From the NCBI RefSeq assembly GCF_900119145.1, contig NZ_FPIY01000003.1:410299-474298 (forward strand): 64,000 bases of DNA, in the 5' to 3' direction. The notes under the pieces were generated by a model, which did no database searches, had not been told where the DNA came from, and saw only the letters and a program-made list of their open reading frames with translations. The translations under genes and the position numbers were made by a program. Below, in pieces: positions 54,894 through 64,000 of the stretch (within the stretch, counting starts at the first letter, position 1; every line of letters begins with the position of its first letter). The stretch comes from Cellulophaga fucicola. Its GTDB lineage: Bacteria > Bacteroidota > Bacteroidia > Flavobacteriales > Flavobacteriaceae.

Positions 54894-57236
54894 TTAAAAA
54901 TCTAGATCGTCTAAATCATCTGCAGGATTATTCTCTTCTTCTAATTCTTGATTTACTTTTGCACAATCTACGTTAATAGACAAGTTTTTAGGTTTGGTAA
55001 AAGCTTTGTCTGATATGCCAAGATCTTTGTTCTCGTAGTTAGATTTCATATATAATCCCCAAATAGGTAATGCCATAGAAGCACCCTGACCATATAAAAC
55101 ACTTTTAAAGTGAGTTGCTCTTTCTTCGCCACCAACCCATACGCCAGTAACTAGGTTAGGCACCATACCCATAAACCAACCGTCACTTTGTTTTTGTGTA
55201 GTACCTGTTTTACCAGCTATGGGGTTTTTAAATCCGTAAGGGTATCCTGTTATAATTTCTTTGTACATATTGCTGTTTGCCCCAGACGTTCTTAAACGCG
55301 TTCCAGAACCGCCATGGGTAACACCTTCCATAAGGTTTACCATTGCGTAAGCAACATCTTTGCTCATTACATCTCTTGTTTCTGGAGTGTATTCGTATAA
55401 TACAGTACCGTTTTTATCTTCAATTCTTGTAACCATTACTGGTTTAACATATACGCCTTGGTTTGCAAAAGCGCCATAGGCACCTACCATTTCGTATACA
55501 CTAACATCTGTTGTTCCTAATGCTATAGATGGTACAGCAGGTATATCACTTGTAATACCTAATCTTTTTGCCATAGCAACAACTGGTTCTGGGCCAACTT
55601 CGTCTATTAATTTAGCTGTAATGGAGTTAACAGAGTTTGCTAATGCCTCTTTTAAAGTCATCATTTCACCAGAATACTTGCCGTTAGAGTTTTTAGGACA
55701 CCAGGCATCTGTGTTTCCGTGTTTTCCAGCGGCAATACAGTGTTGTGTATCCATAATATGATCGCACGGAGACTTACGTAATTGGTCTATAGCTGCAGCA
55801 TATACAAATGGTTTAAAAGTAGAGCCAACTTGTCTGGTTCCCCTATATACATTGTCATACTGAAAGTGAGTATAGTTTATGCCGCCAACCCACGCTTTTA
55901 CGTGTCCTGTTTGTGGTTCCATAGACATCATTGCTGTTCTTAAAATAGATTTGTGGTATCTAATAGAGTCTAGTGGAGTCATTACAGTGTCTTTACTTCT
56001 GGTTTTAGACGTCCAGCTAAAGATTTTCATTGGAATGGCCTTTGTGAAAGAAGCTCTAATCTCTTTTTCAGATTTACCAGCTTTTTTCATTTCTCTCCAG
56101 CGGTCAGATGTTTTCATACCGCGCTCCATAATTCTATTTATTTCTTCTTTATTAATATCTAAAAACGGAGCAGTTTTATTGCGTTCAGGAGTATTCTGTA
56201 CAAAAAACTCAGCCTGTAGCTTTGTCATATGTTTTTCTACTGCTACTTCTGCGTTTTTTTGCATTCTAGAGTCAATAGTCGTGTAAATCTTTAATCCGTC
56301 TAGGAATAAATTCCATTTGTCGCGTTCTCCTTTTAGTGCTGGTTTTGGATTTTTCTTTGCCCAATCGTTCATGAAACCTTGTAGGTACATTCTAAAATAA
56401 GTTGCAAGACCTTCTCGGTGGTTTTCTGGAGAAAAATTTAGACTTAGCGGTATTTTTTGTAAAGAATCTTTCTCTTTTTGAGCAATGTAGCCATATTTAG
56501 CCATTTGTGCTAAAACTACATTTCTACGATTTAATGTCCCTTTTGGGTTTCTGTTTGGGGTAGGGTTGTATAAAGATGAATTTTTAAACATACCTACCAA
56601 CATAGCAGATTCTTTAACATCTAAATCTTTAGGTTCTTTACCAAAATAAATACGAGACGCAGAACGTATACCATCTGCATTGTTACCAAAATCATAAATG
56701 TTAAAGTACATTGCTATAATTTCTTCTTTGGTATACTGGCGCTCTAAACGAGTTGCAATAACCCATTCTTTAATTTTTTGAGTATAACGTTGCCATCCTC
56801 TAGCAGCTAAACCTGTAAACAATTGTTTTGCTAATTGCTGAGAAATTGTACTTGCACCACCTTTTTTACCTAAATAGAAAAAAGCTCTAAGTGTACCGCG
56901 AGCATCTATTCCAGAATGCTCAAAATAGCGAGCATCTTCAGTAGCAACTAAGGCATCTACTAAGTGTTTTGGTAACTGGTCATAAGCAACATCTGTTCTG
57001 TTGTCATCTAAATAGTATTTACCTAGTAATTCTCCATCAGAAGAAATAATTTGACTAGCTAAATTTGTTTGAGGATTCTCTAAACGTTCAAAATCTGGTA
57101 AATCCCCAAAAGCACCAGAAGATGCTAATAAAAATACCATTACAGCAGAGATAATACCTACTAAAAATAATATCCAAAACCATTTTACAAACTTAAAAAA
57201 TGGTTTACTTTCTTTTTTCTTTACAGCCTTTGCCAT
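54894..57236 (-). CDS. mrcA: Penicillin-binding protein 1A (bifunctional transglycosylase/transpeptidase)
   Basis: Builds and cross-links peptidoglycan in the periplasm. There is one membrane helix near 20-40. The transglycosylase domain carries the catalytic E100 in VATEDARYFEHSGI and GGASTISQQLAKQLF (127-141). The transpeptidase has S472 and K475 in GSTFKP, a SVNS motif and K676-T677-G678 in AGKTGTTQKQSDGW. At 780 residues it is a normal class A enzyme. It lies 8 bases after gldH. Confidence 0.95.
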   Translation of the reverse strand: MAKAVKKKESKPFFKFVKWFWILFLVGIISAVMVFLLASSGAFGDLPDFERLENPQTNLASQIISSDGELLGKYYLDDNRTDVAYDQLPKHLVDALVATEDARYFEHSGIDARGTLRAFFYLGKKGGASTISQQLAKQLFTGLAARGWQRYTQKIKEWVIATRLERQYTKEEIIAMYFNIYDFGNNADGIRSASRIYFGKEPKDLDVKESAMLVGMFKNSSLYNPTPNRNPKGTLNRRNVVLAQMAKYGYIAQKEKDSLQKIPLSLNFSPENHREGLATYFRMYLQGFMNDWAKKNPKPALKGERDKWNLFLDGLKIYTTIDSRMQKNAEVAVEKHMTKLQAEFFVQNTPERNKTAPFLDINKEEINRIMERGMKTSDRWREMKKAGKSEKEIRASFTKAIPMKIFSWTSKTRSKDTVMTPLDSIRYHKSILRTAMMSMEPQTGHVKAWVGGINYTHFQYDNVYRGTRQVGSTFKPFVYAAAIDQLRKSPCDHIMDTQHCIAAGKHGNTDAWCPKNSNGKYSGEMMTLKEALANSVNSITAKLIDEVGPEPVVAMAKRLGITSDIPAVPSIALGTTDVSVYEMVGAYGAFANQGVYVKPVMVTRIEDKNGTVLYEYTPETRDVMSKDVAYAMVNLMEGVTHGGSGTRLRTSGANSNMYKEIITGYPYGFKNPIAGKTGTTQKQSDGWFMGMVPNLVTGVWVGGEERATHFKSVLYGQGASMALPIWGLYMKSNYENKDLGISDKAFTKPKNLSINVDCAKVNQELEEENNPADDLDDLDF

Positions 57237-57244
57237 TGCTACTC

Positions 57245-57710
57245 TTAATTTTTTTCTATTTGATACCCAACATCAGTGATGCCTTCTAAATTTACAACAC
57301 CATCTACATTACCGTTTTTGCGCATAGCTTGTGATATGTCTAGTGTATATACGCCATTTTCTGGGAAAACGATGTTTTCTTTAAGCCACAGTTTATTCTC
57401 TTTAACCGAGCCATTACCCTTGCCAAGCCACTCGCCATTTGGTAGAGCCATTTGATATTCTAGGGTATCTTTTATAATTGTGCCGTTTGGGAAACTTAAT
57501 TCTGATATTAAAAATAAGTTGCTGTACGGAAAAGTATTATCGTTCCTAAGATTTATAAAAATATTATATCTATTAATTGTGTCTGGAGCTTTAAATGAAA
57601 ACGCAGCGGCTTCATCCTTATTCCAAACGCCATTTTTAGTTGCTTTGTACTCAGTTTCTACAATGTTAGAATTGCAAGAGCTAAGGGCAATAAGTAAAAA
57701 AATGATAAAG

Positions 57711-57724
<14 letters not shown>
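57245..57724 (-). CDS. gldH: Gliding motility lipoprotein GldH
   Basis: A 159-residue lipoprotein of the gliding and type IX secretion apparatus. The signal peptide is MLRNSFIIFLLIALSSC with lipidated C17; the body is an immunoglobulin-like beta sandwich (IFINLRNDNTFPYSNLFLIS, NGTIIKDTLEYQMALPNGEW). I set the start at 57724 because the longer frame runs through the microsatellite (polythreonine) and is an artefact of reading it out of frame. The start overlaps the ricT end by 14 bases. ricT, gldH and pbp1A in this order are as I recall from Flavobacterium. Confidence 0.9.
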
Positions 57725-58943
<1,219 letters not shown>

Positions 58944-59160
58944 ATTATATATATTGATTTGACTCTGAAAGCAAAGCTGCTTTTTTGTCAAAAAAGGTTC
59001 ATATTAATTTACTTAACGGTAAAGATACTATTTTTAAGTTGAAAATAATAAGTGAGATGTTTAATGTAATGCGTTTAAGCTGTAAAGTAAAAGTAATACA
59101 GTTTTAATTGCTTGTTTTTAACTGATAAATTAGTTGTTTTTTGTGCTTATTTAGGTATAA

Positions 59161-59197
59161 AAAAAGCCTTTGAAATTTTTAAGTTTCAAAGGCTTTT
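59161..59197 (-). terminator. Terminator of trhO
   Basis: AAAAGCCTTTGAAA (59162-59175) pairs with TTTCAAAGGCTTTT (59184-59197), 8-base loop; T-rich on the minus strand after the stem. Confidence 0.85.
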
Positions 59198-59227
59198 GAT
59201 AATCTATTTTTAGATTTAAAATGTGTT

Positions 59228-60259
59228 TTATTTCTTATATTTTAAAACTTCTGATCTTCCTTTTTTAAATATCTTATTACTTACAGTTTTGCCGCGTCTT
59301 AGGGCTTTCTGCTCTTCAAACGGAAGCTCATGCACTTCTTTACATTCTGTAGAGCAGCAATTGTTCATTGTTGCTGCGCATTTTTTGCACTGTATAAATA
59401 ATAAGTGGCAAGCCTCGTTGGCACAATTTACGTGCTCGTCACAAGCTTCTCCGCATTGGTGGCAATTTGCAATAACGTCCTCCGTTATACGCTCGCCACG
59501 TCTATGGTCAAACACAAAGTTTTTGCCAATAAATTTATTTTCTAAGTTTTTGTCGTTTACTTGCCTGGTATACTCAATTATACCACCATCTAATTGGTAA
59601 ACGTTTTTGAAGCCTTTGTGTTTGTAATATGCACTGGCTTTTTCGCAACGTATACCTCCGGTGCAATACATAACTAATTTTTTGTCTTCTTTGTGGTCTT
59701 TTAAATCGTTCTCTATAATATCTAGGGAATCTCTAAAAGTATCTACATCTGGCGTAACAGCATTTTTAAAATGACCAATTTCACTCTCGTAGTGGTTACG
59801 CATATCTACCAAAACAGTATTTGGATCTTCAATAAGCTCATTAAATTTTTCAGCATTAACGTGTATGCCTCTGTCTGTTACATCAAAAGAGTCATCGTTT
59901 AAACCATCTGCAACAATTTTGTTACGGACTTTTACTTTTAACTTTAAAAAGGACATATTGTCTTGCTCAATGGCAATGTTTAGTCGCACATTTTCTAAAA
60001 ATGTAATACTGTCTAAATGTTCTTTAAAAGCATTAAAGTTTTCTGCAGGTACAGATAGTTGGGCATTAATGCCTTCTGTAGCTACGTATATACGACCTAG
60101 AACTTCCATTTGGTCCCAAGTAATAAATAGGTGATCTCTAAATAAAGATGTGTTGCCAATGTGCGCGTATTTATAGAAAGAAATGGTTAGGCGTTCCTTA
60201 CCAGCCTCTTCAATAAGGGCTGCTCTCTCTTTTGCGCTTAATGTATTGTACAGTTGCAT
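59228..60259 (-). CDS. trhO: tRNA uridine(34) hydroxylase TrhO (rhodanese-related)
   Basis: Oxygen-dependent enzyme that hydroxylates U34 in tRNA anticodons. The N-terminal acylphosphatase-like part (ISFYKYAHIGN, then YVATEGINAQLSVP) precedes the rhodanese domain (about 125-225) with active-site C199 in MYCTGGIRCEKASA. A C-terminal Cys-rich tail (CHQCGEACDEHVNCANEAC and more, at about 265-320) is typical of the longer form and probably binds zinc. The 343-residue length fits. The promoter is TAATTTTG (60301-60294, minus strand). Confidence 0.93.
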   Translation of the reverse strand: MQLYNTLSAKERAALIEEAGKERLTISFYKYAHIGNTSLFRDHLFITWDQMEVLGRIYVATEGINAQLSVPAENFNAFKEHLDSITFLENVRLNIAIEQDNMSFLKLKVKVRNKIVADGLNDDSFDVTDRGIHVNAEKFNELIEDPNTVLVDMRNHYESEIGHFKNAVTPDVDTFRDSLDIIENDLKDHKEDKKLVMYCTGGIRCEKASAYYKHKGFKNVYQLDGGIIEYTRQVNDKNLENKFIGKNFVFDHRRGERITEDVIANCHQCGEACDEHVNCANEACHLLFIQCKKCAATMNNCCSTECKEVHELPFEEQKALRRGKTVSNKIFKKGRSEVLKYKK

Positions 60260-60293
60260 GCTATACTAAATTTATTAAGTTAAAGAATAGCTG

Positions 60294-60301
60294 CAAAATT
60301 A
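60294..60301 (-). promoter_or_regulatory. Promoter box of trhO
   Basis: TAATTTTG on the minus strand with TTG (60324-60322) 20 bases upstream; leader of about 27 bases. Confidence 0.5.
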
Positions 60302-60326
60302 GATAATATTACATTTATACCCAACA

Positions 60327-60360
60327 AAAAAGGGTCTTAACATAAGTTAAAACCCTTTTT
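60327..60360. other. 34-base palindromic hairpin between divergent trhO and recA
   Basis: AAAAAGGGT (60327-60335) pairs with ACCCTTTTT (60352-60360); inside, TTAAC (60337-60341) pairs with GTTAA (60346-60350). T-rich at both ends. As the flanking genes diverge it does not end either of them. It could insulate the two, end an unrecognised short transcript, or be an operator. Another 7-bp hairpin (ACCTTCT, 60432-60438, with AGAAGGT, 60448-60454) lies closer to recA. Confidence 0.6.
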
Positions 60361-60551
60361 AAACTTTTTTCTGCTTAACCAACAAAGCTGAAAAAAAGTA
60401 ATTATGCCTCAACATTGTAGAAAGTTGAAGCACCTTCTTTTTTAGATAGAAGGTAAACACACCTTGTAGATGCAGCTTTTTTAAAAAGGTTGCGTGGGCA
60501 TTGTATTATGACAAAAGAAATGGTAATTTAGCGCTACAAACACTATTAGAA

Positions 60552-61559
60552 ATGAGCAACGAAAAAGAAGCAAAATTAAAAGCGTTAAAATTAACTTTAG
60601 ACAAGCTAGATAAGACTTACGGTAAAGGTGCTGTAATGAAAATGGGTGATAAAGTTGTAGAAGATGTAGCTGTTATCTCTTCTGGATCTTTAGGTTTAGA
60701 TATTGCCTTAGGTGTAAGTGGTTATCCTCGTGGTAGAGTTATAGAAATATACGGACCAGAATCTTCTGGTAAGACAACATTAACGTTGCACGCTATTGCT
60801 GAGGCTCAAAAAGCAGGTGGTATTGCAGCATTTATTGATGCAGAACACGCTTTTGATCGTTTTTACGCAGAAAAATTAGGAGTAGATATAGATAATTTAA
60901 TTATTTCTCAGCCAGATCATGGTGAGCAAGCATTAGAAATTGCGGATAATTTAATTAGATCTGGTGCTATAGATATTATTGTAATAGATTCAGTTGCAGC
61001 ATTAACCCCTAAGAGTGAGATTGAAGGTGAAATGGGTGATTCTAAAATGGGATTACACGCAAGACTTATGTCGCAAGCATTACGTAAATTAACTAGTTCT
61101 ATTAGTAAAACTAATTGTACGGTTATATTTATTAATCAGTTAAGAGAAAAAATTGGTGTTATGTTTGGTAACCCTGAGACAACAACTGGTGGTAATGCAT
61201 TAAAGTTCTATGCTTCTGTACGTTTAGATATTAGAAGATCTACGCAAATTAAGAGCACGGACGGTGATGTGTTAGGTAACAAAACACGTGTTAAGGTTGT
61301 GAAAAATAAAGTAGCACCGCCTTTTAGAACTACGGAGTTTGATATTATGTACGGTGAGGGTATTTCTAAAGTTGGAGAAATTTTAGATTTAGGAGTACAG
61401 TACGAAATAATTAAGAAAAGTGGATCTTGGTTTAGTTATGGAGATACAAAACTTGGTCAAGGTAGAGATGCTGTTAAGAGTATTTTAGCAGATAACCCAG
61501 AATTACTTGAAGAGTTAGAAGTGAAAATTAAAGAAGCTATTAAGGCATTAATGGCTTAA
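60552..61559 (+). CDS. recA: Recombinase A
   Basis: ATP-dependent strand-exchange protein for recombination and DNA repair. In the 335 residues, Walker A GPESSGKT is at 68-75, with [14 protein letters not shown], the [18 protein letters not shown] loop L1 and [20 protein letters not shown] loop L2. The ATG at 60552 ([14 protein letters not shown]) matches the family start; the longer TTG start adds 17 unrelated residues. A leader of up to about 190 bases after the palindrome has hairpins. No Gram-positive or E. coli type LexA box was recognised. Confidence 0.97.
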   Translation: MSNEKEAKLKALKLTLDKLDKTYGKGAVMKMGDKVVEDVAVISSGSLGLDIALGVSGYPRGRVIEIYGPESSGKTTLTLHAIAEAQKAGGIAAFIDAEHAFDRFYAEKLGVDIDNLIISQPDHGEQALEIADNLIRSGAIDIIVIDSVAALTPKSEIEGEMGDSKMGLHARLMSQALRKLTSSISKTNCTVIFINQLREKIGVMFGNPETTTGGNALKFYASVRLDIRRSTQIKSTDGDVLGNKTRVKVVKNKVAPPFRTTEFDIMYGEGISKVGEILDLGVQYEIIKKSGSWFSYGDTKLGQGRDAVKSILADNPELLEELEVKIKEAIKALMA

Positions 61560-61608
61560 AAGTTACTTTTAAATACTATTGTTTCTTTGTTAAAATGAAG
61601 AAATAGAT

Positions 61609-61637
61609 ACAAAATCCCGATTTTTTCGGGATTTTGT
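61609..61637 (+). terminator. Terminator of recA
   Basis: ACAAAATCCCGA (61609-61620) with TCGGGATTTTGT (61626-61637), 5-base loop of T. Confidence 0.9.
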
Positions 61638-61701
61638 CGTTTTTAACGCAACCCTACCGTTTAGCTCTCATCTATCTAGTAAATAATAAAATTAAAAAGA
61701 G

Positions 61702-62127
61702 ATGAAAAAAAGGTTGAGTATTTTGATGCTTGTAGTAGCAAGTTTTTCTTTTACAGCTTGTTCTTTAGATGACGATGATAATACTAATTTTAAATACGTA
61801 AATTTAGAAGTACTAAGTGCAGATGTTCCTGAGACTTTTGAGTTTGGAGAAAAGTATACCATTAATGTAACGTATGCTAATCCAAATACGTGTACTTATT
61901 TTGAAGGTTTTGATATACATAAGCATCAGTTAACAGAAAGAGAAGTTTACCCAATAGGTACAGAGTTAGTTGGTAGTAATAGCGATTGTCAAGAAAGTAC
62001 AGAAGAGGTAGAAGTTTCTTTTGATTTTGAAGTAATTTATAAGGAAGATTACTTGTTTAAATTTTGGACAGGTAAAAATGCAGATGGCGAAGATGAATAC
62101 TTAGAAATTGTTGTACCTGTTAACTAA
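61702..62127 (+). CDS. Small lipoprotein of unknown function
   Basis: A 141-residue lipoprotein: signal peptide with lipobox FTAC (C20), then the acidic SLDDDDN, which resembles the Bacteroidota surface-export signal. The body is beta-rich (YTINVTYANPNTCTYFEGFD) with two further Cys (TCTYF and SDCQES) that may form a disulfide. No family function is known to me. The sigma-factor gene starts 35 bases after its stop, so the three genes here could share a transcript. Confidence 0.75.
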   Translation: MKKRLSILMLVVASFSFTACSLDDDDNTNFKYVNLEVLSADVPETFEFGEKYTINVTYANPNTCTYFEGFDIHKHQLTEREVYPIGTELVGSNSDCQESTEEVEVSFDFEVIYKEDYLFKFWTGKNADGEDEYLEIVVPVN

Positions 62128-62162
62128 GGTAAGCTGCATTTTATAAACCAACTTTACAGTTT

Positions 62163-62732
62163 TTGGACTTAAACGAAACTATACATGATTGTGTAAAAGG
62201 GAATAGAGCTGCGCAAGAGCAACTTTATCGCCATTATGCTCCTATGCTTTATGGGGTTTGTTTAAAGTACTCTAAAAACAAAGAAGAAGCCGAAGATAAT
62301 TTACACGATAGTTTTATGACTATTTTTAATAAAATTGGTCAGTTTAAGTTTAATGGTTCTTTTGACGGTTGGTTAAAGCGAATTACTGTAAATACCGTAT
62401 TACAAAAATATAGAAAAGAGGCTTATGTTTCTTTAGTAGAAGAAGCTATAGAAGAAGAAACTGTAGAGTTAGATGTAGCAGATAATTCCCCGTCACTAGC
62501 CACATTGCTAAATTGTATACAAGAGTTGCCGCATAAATATAGAACAACATTTAACTTGTATGTTTTAGATGGTTACACGCACAAAGAAATAGGTGAGTTG
62601 TTGGGTACTACCGCAGGTACGTCTAAATCTAATTTGGCACGAGCAAGACAAATTTTAAAGAGTAAAATAAGTAAAACAAAGCTAAAAATAGTGGTAACAG
62701 TACTACTATTTTGTTTACTACAATTGTATTAA
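62163..62732 (+). CDS. ECF-type RNA polymerase sigma factor with C-terminal hydrophobic tail
   Basis: A 189-residue sigma-70 family factor of the extracytoplasmic type. Region 2 is at about 23-88 (LYRHYAPMLYGVCLKYSKNK, then EAEDNLHDSFMTIFNKI and FDGWLKRITVNTVLQKYRK), and region 4 at about 112-165 with LPHKYRTTFNLYVLDGYTHK and EIGELLGTTAGTSKSNLARA. The last 16 residues (KIVVTVLLFCLLQLY) are strongly hydrophobic, which is not part of the standard fold. The start is TTG at 62163 in a conserved MDLNETIHDC context. The next gene starts 27 bases after the stop and probably works with it. Confidence 0.9.
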   Translation: MDLNETIHDCVKGNRAAQEQLYRHYAPMLYGVCLKYSKNKEEAEDNLHDSFMTIFNKIGQFKFNGSFDGWLKRITVNTVLQKYRKEAYVSLVEEAIEEETVELDVADNSPSLATLLNCIQELPHKYRTTFNLYVLDGYTHKEIGELLGTTAGTSKSNLARARQILKSKISKTKLKIVVTVLLFCLLQLY

Positions 62733-62759
62733 TGGTTGTAGGTAGTTTAAAAATATAGA

Positions 62760-64000
62760 ATGAGTAAAGATAATTTAGATAAGCTGTTCCAAGAAAAGTT
62801 TAAGGACTTTGGAGAATTGCCAGACGACAAAGTTTGGCAAAGGCTAGAGGCGTCTTTAGACGAAAAGAAAAAAAATAGGAAGGTTATTCCTATTTGGTGG
62901 AAGCTTGGAGGAATAGCTGCTGCTCTTGCATTGTTGTTTTTTGTAATTAACCCTTTTGAAAAAGTGGAGAATGTAGCGCCTGCGATTACAGATACAGAAA
63001 AGATAGAATTAAACACAGATGGCCAGGTGGTTAAGGAGTATGTGGCACCTAAAATAAAAACAGAAGAAAAACCACAGGAAGATGCTACAGGTTCAGGGGT
63101 AATAGAAAGTGTAGATGATATAGAAATTGCTACAACTAAAAATGATAAAGAAAAGATTGGTGCTGGGAAATCTTTAAAACAAGAAGCAAGTATATCTAAT
63201 AATAGCTTAACAAATGGTATGGCTGTAAGCTCTACTATAGATTTAACTACTATTATGAATTCTTCAGGTGAAAACAATGTTGGCGGCAGTAAAAATTCAT
63301 CAACCAATATGGCAATGTATAAAGATACTGTTGGGGTAGCATCAATCTTTAATCAAGAAATAAATAAGAATGGAGCTTTGCATAAAGACGTTGCTTCTAA
63401 TGTAGATTCTAAAGAATCATCAATCTTACAAAAAAATAAAGACCTAATCTTAGATAAGAACAAAAGTGGAGCTGTGGTGAAGCAAGATACAATTGTTAAA
63501 AAATCTATCTATGATGAAATAAGGGAGAATGAAGAAGAAGATGCTATAGTGGCTAATAAAGCTAATAAATGGTCGGTTGGGGCTAATGTAGCACCTGTGT
63601 ACTTTAACTCTTTAAAAGATGGGTCTCCTGTAGATCCTAGCTTTGTGTCTAATTCTAAATCGGGTAATGTTAATATGAGTTACGGCGTTACTGTAGCGTA
63701 TGCGGTAAGTAAAAAACTAAGTGTTAGGTCTGGTGTACATAAAGTAGATTATGGTTTTAATACCAATAATGTGTTTTTTAAATCTACTTTTAGTCCAGAA
63801 CATAACAGTATGGTTAGTACTATAGATTATGATGCTGGTGCAGAAAGTATTGTTGTAGAAACTAATAACGACGCGCTTTCTGCTCCGCAAAATATTAAGT
63901 CAGAAGAGTATAGTTACGCTGCTAAGAGTACTTCTAGAGAAGGTACAATGGTGCAGCAATTTGGATATATAGAAATTCCGCTAGAACTTAATTATGCGCT
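62760..64000 (+). CDS. Membrane-anchored protein with C-terminal outer-membrane-type beta-barrel domain (3' end outside window)
   Basis: The reading frame is open from ATG at 62760 to the window end (413 codons). Residues 1-45 are a charged, helical cytosolic-type segment (MSKDNLDKLFQEKFKDFG and DDKVWQRLEASLDEKKK), followed by one membrane helix at about 46-65 (WWKLGGIAAALALLFFVINP). A low-complexity, Lys/Ser/Asn-rich stretch covers about 66-265, and from about 268 a beta-strand-rich part begins (NKWSVGANVAPVYF) like the OMP_b-brl barrels. The short cytosolic part and position next to an ECF sigma gene suggest an anti-sigma-like role; such sigma-barrel pairs occur in flavobacteria. Function is unproven. 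Confidence 0.8.
   Translation, partial: MSKDNLDKLFQEKFKDFGELPDDKVWQRLEASLDEKKKNRKVIPIWWKLGGIAAALALLFFVINPFEKVENVAPAITDTEKIELNTDGQVVKEYVAPKIKTEEKPQEDATGSGVIESVDDIEIATTKNDKEKIGAGKSLKQEASISNNSLTNGMAVSSTIDLTTIMNSSGENNVGGSKNSSTNMAMYKDTVGVASIFNQEINKNGALHKDVASNVDSKESSILQKNKDLILDKNKSGAVVKQDTIVKKSIYDEIRENEEEDAIVANKANKWSVGANVAPVYFNSLKDGSPVDPSFVSNSKSGNVNMSYGVTVAYAVSKKLSVRSGVHKVDYGFNTNNVFFKSTFSPEHNSMVSTIDYDAGAESIVVETNNDALSAPQNIKSEEYSYAAKSTSREGTMVQQFGYIEIPLELNYA

Noticed and set aside
55879-56286. Plus-strand ORF of 135 codons
   Set aside because: Antisense shadow of the pbp1A gene.
62747-63307. Minus-strand ORF of 186 codons
   Set aside because: It lies opposite the membrane-anchored barrel protein (62760-64000), whose frame is open to the window end with coherent domains.

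Overview
The window is a low-GC chromosomal segment of a member of the Flavobacteriaceae (phylum Bacteroidota), probably marine; I do not assign a genus. The evidence is: gliding/type IX secretion genes (sprE, gldH), a SusC/SusD pair, a two-gene CoA transferase inside a ricT-gldH-pbp1A operon, an atpBEFHAG cluster without atpD/atpC, flavobacterial DUF families (DUF6341, DUF6427, DUF4254, DUF5687, DUF6168), and many promoters of the Bacteroidota type (TTG, then TAnnTTTG). Almost every gene is intact. I see no tRNA, rRNA, insertion sequence, prophage or CRISPR array, so this is core genome with some accessory loci.

Layout. 1-2.2 kb: end of a surface-polysaccharide locus (initiating sugar phosphotransferase, UDP-glucuronate decarboxylase), then a gene-free stretch holding two diverged copies of a 140-157 bp repeat. 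2.6-6.9 kb: purD, small membrane proteins, DUF4254 and a family 9 glycosyltransferase. 6.9-15.4 kb: a TetR regulator divergent from a nucleoside-scavenging locus (DUF2064 transferase, SusC, SusD, lipoprotein nucleoside hydrolase, methylthioribose-kinase-like enzyme). 15.6-17.5 kb: patatin-like lipase and a convergent PaaE-type iron-sulfur reductase. 17.7-23.1 kb: a PadR regulator, four tandem paralogous membrane proteins, and an ABC permease and ATPase. 23.3-26.2 kb: sprE and a bactofilin. 26.4-32.2 kb: atpZ, a DUF6168 gene and atpBEFHAG. 32.3-37.2 kb: lipoprotein, flippase, dUTPase, sugar nucleotidyltransferase, OmpA-like protein. 37.2-46.1 kb: aminopeptidase P, sortilin-like propeller protein, a small outer membrane protein, a diheme cytochrome c peroxidase with an imelysin-like N-terminus, and a PhoX-like lipoprotein. 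46.5-48.3 kb: overlapping RimK-like ligase and aspartoacylase-like hydrolase. 48.5-52 kb: sdhCAB. 52-60.3 kb: minus-strand genes including the ricT-gldH-pbp1A-scoA-(zinc ribbon)-scoB operon and trhO. 60.5-64 kb: recA, a lipoprotein, an ECF sigma factor and a membrane-anchored beta-barrel protein cut by the window end.

Points that stand out: (1) the PadR / four-paralog / ABC locus, with two palindromes in the PadR promoter region; (2) the nucleoside locus, where cleavage and kinase steps are encoded together with the importer; (3) similar TetR-type operator candidates at three places, which may define a small regulon including the patatin-like lipase; (4) a 17-fold AAC microsatellite encoding polyasparagine at the end of RicT, directly before the gldH start; (5) a candidate 33-codon gene followed by a perfect 17-bp hairpin; (6) hairpins in two gaps of the ATP synthase operon. 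Starts were moved downstream of the longest frame where signal peptides, promoters or family lengths required it.
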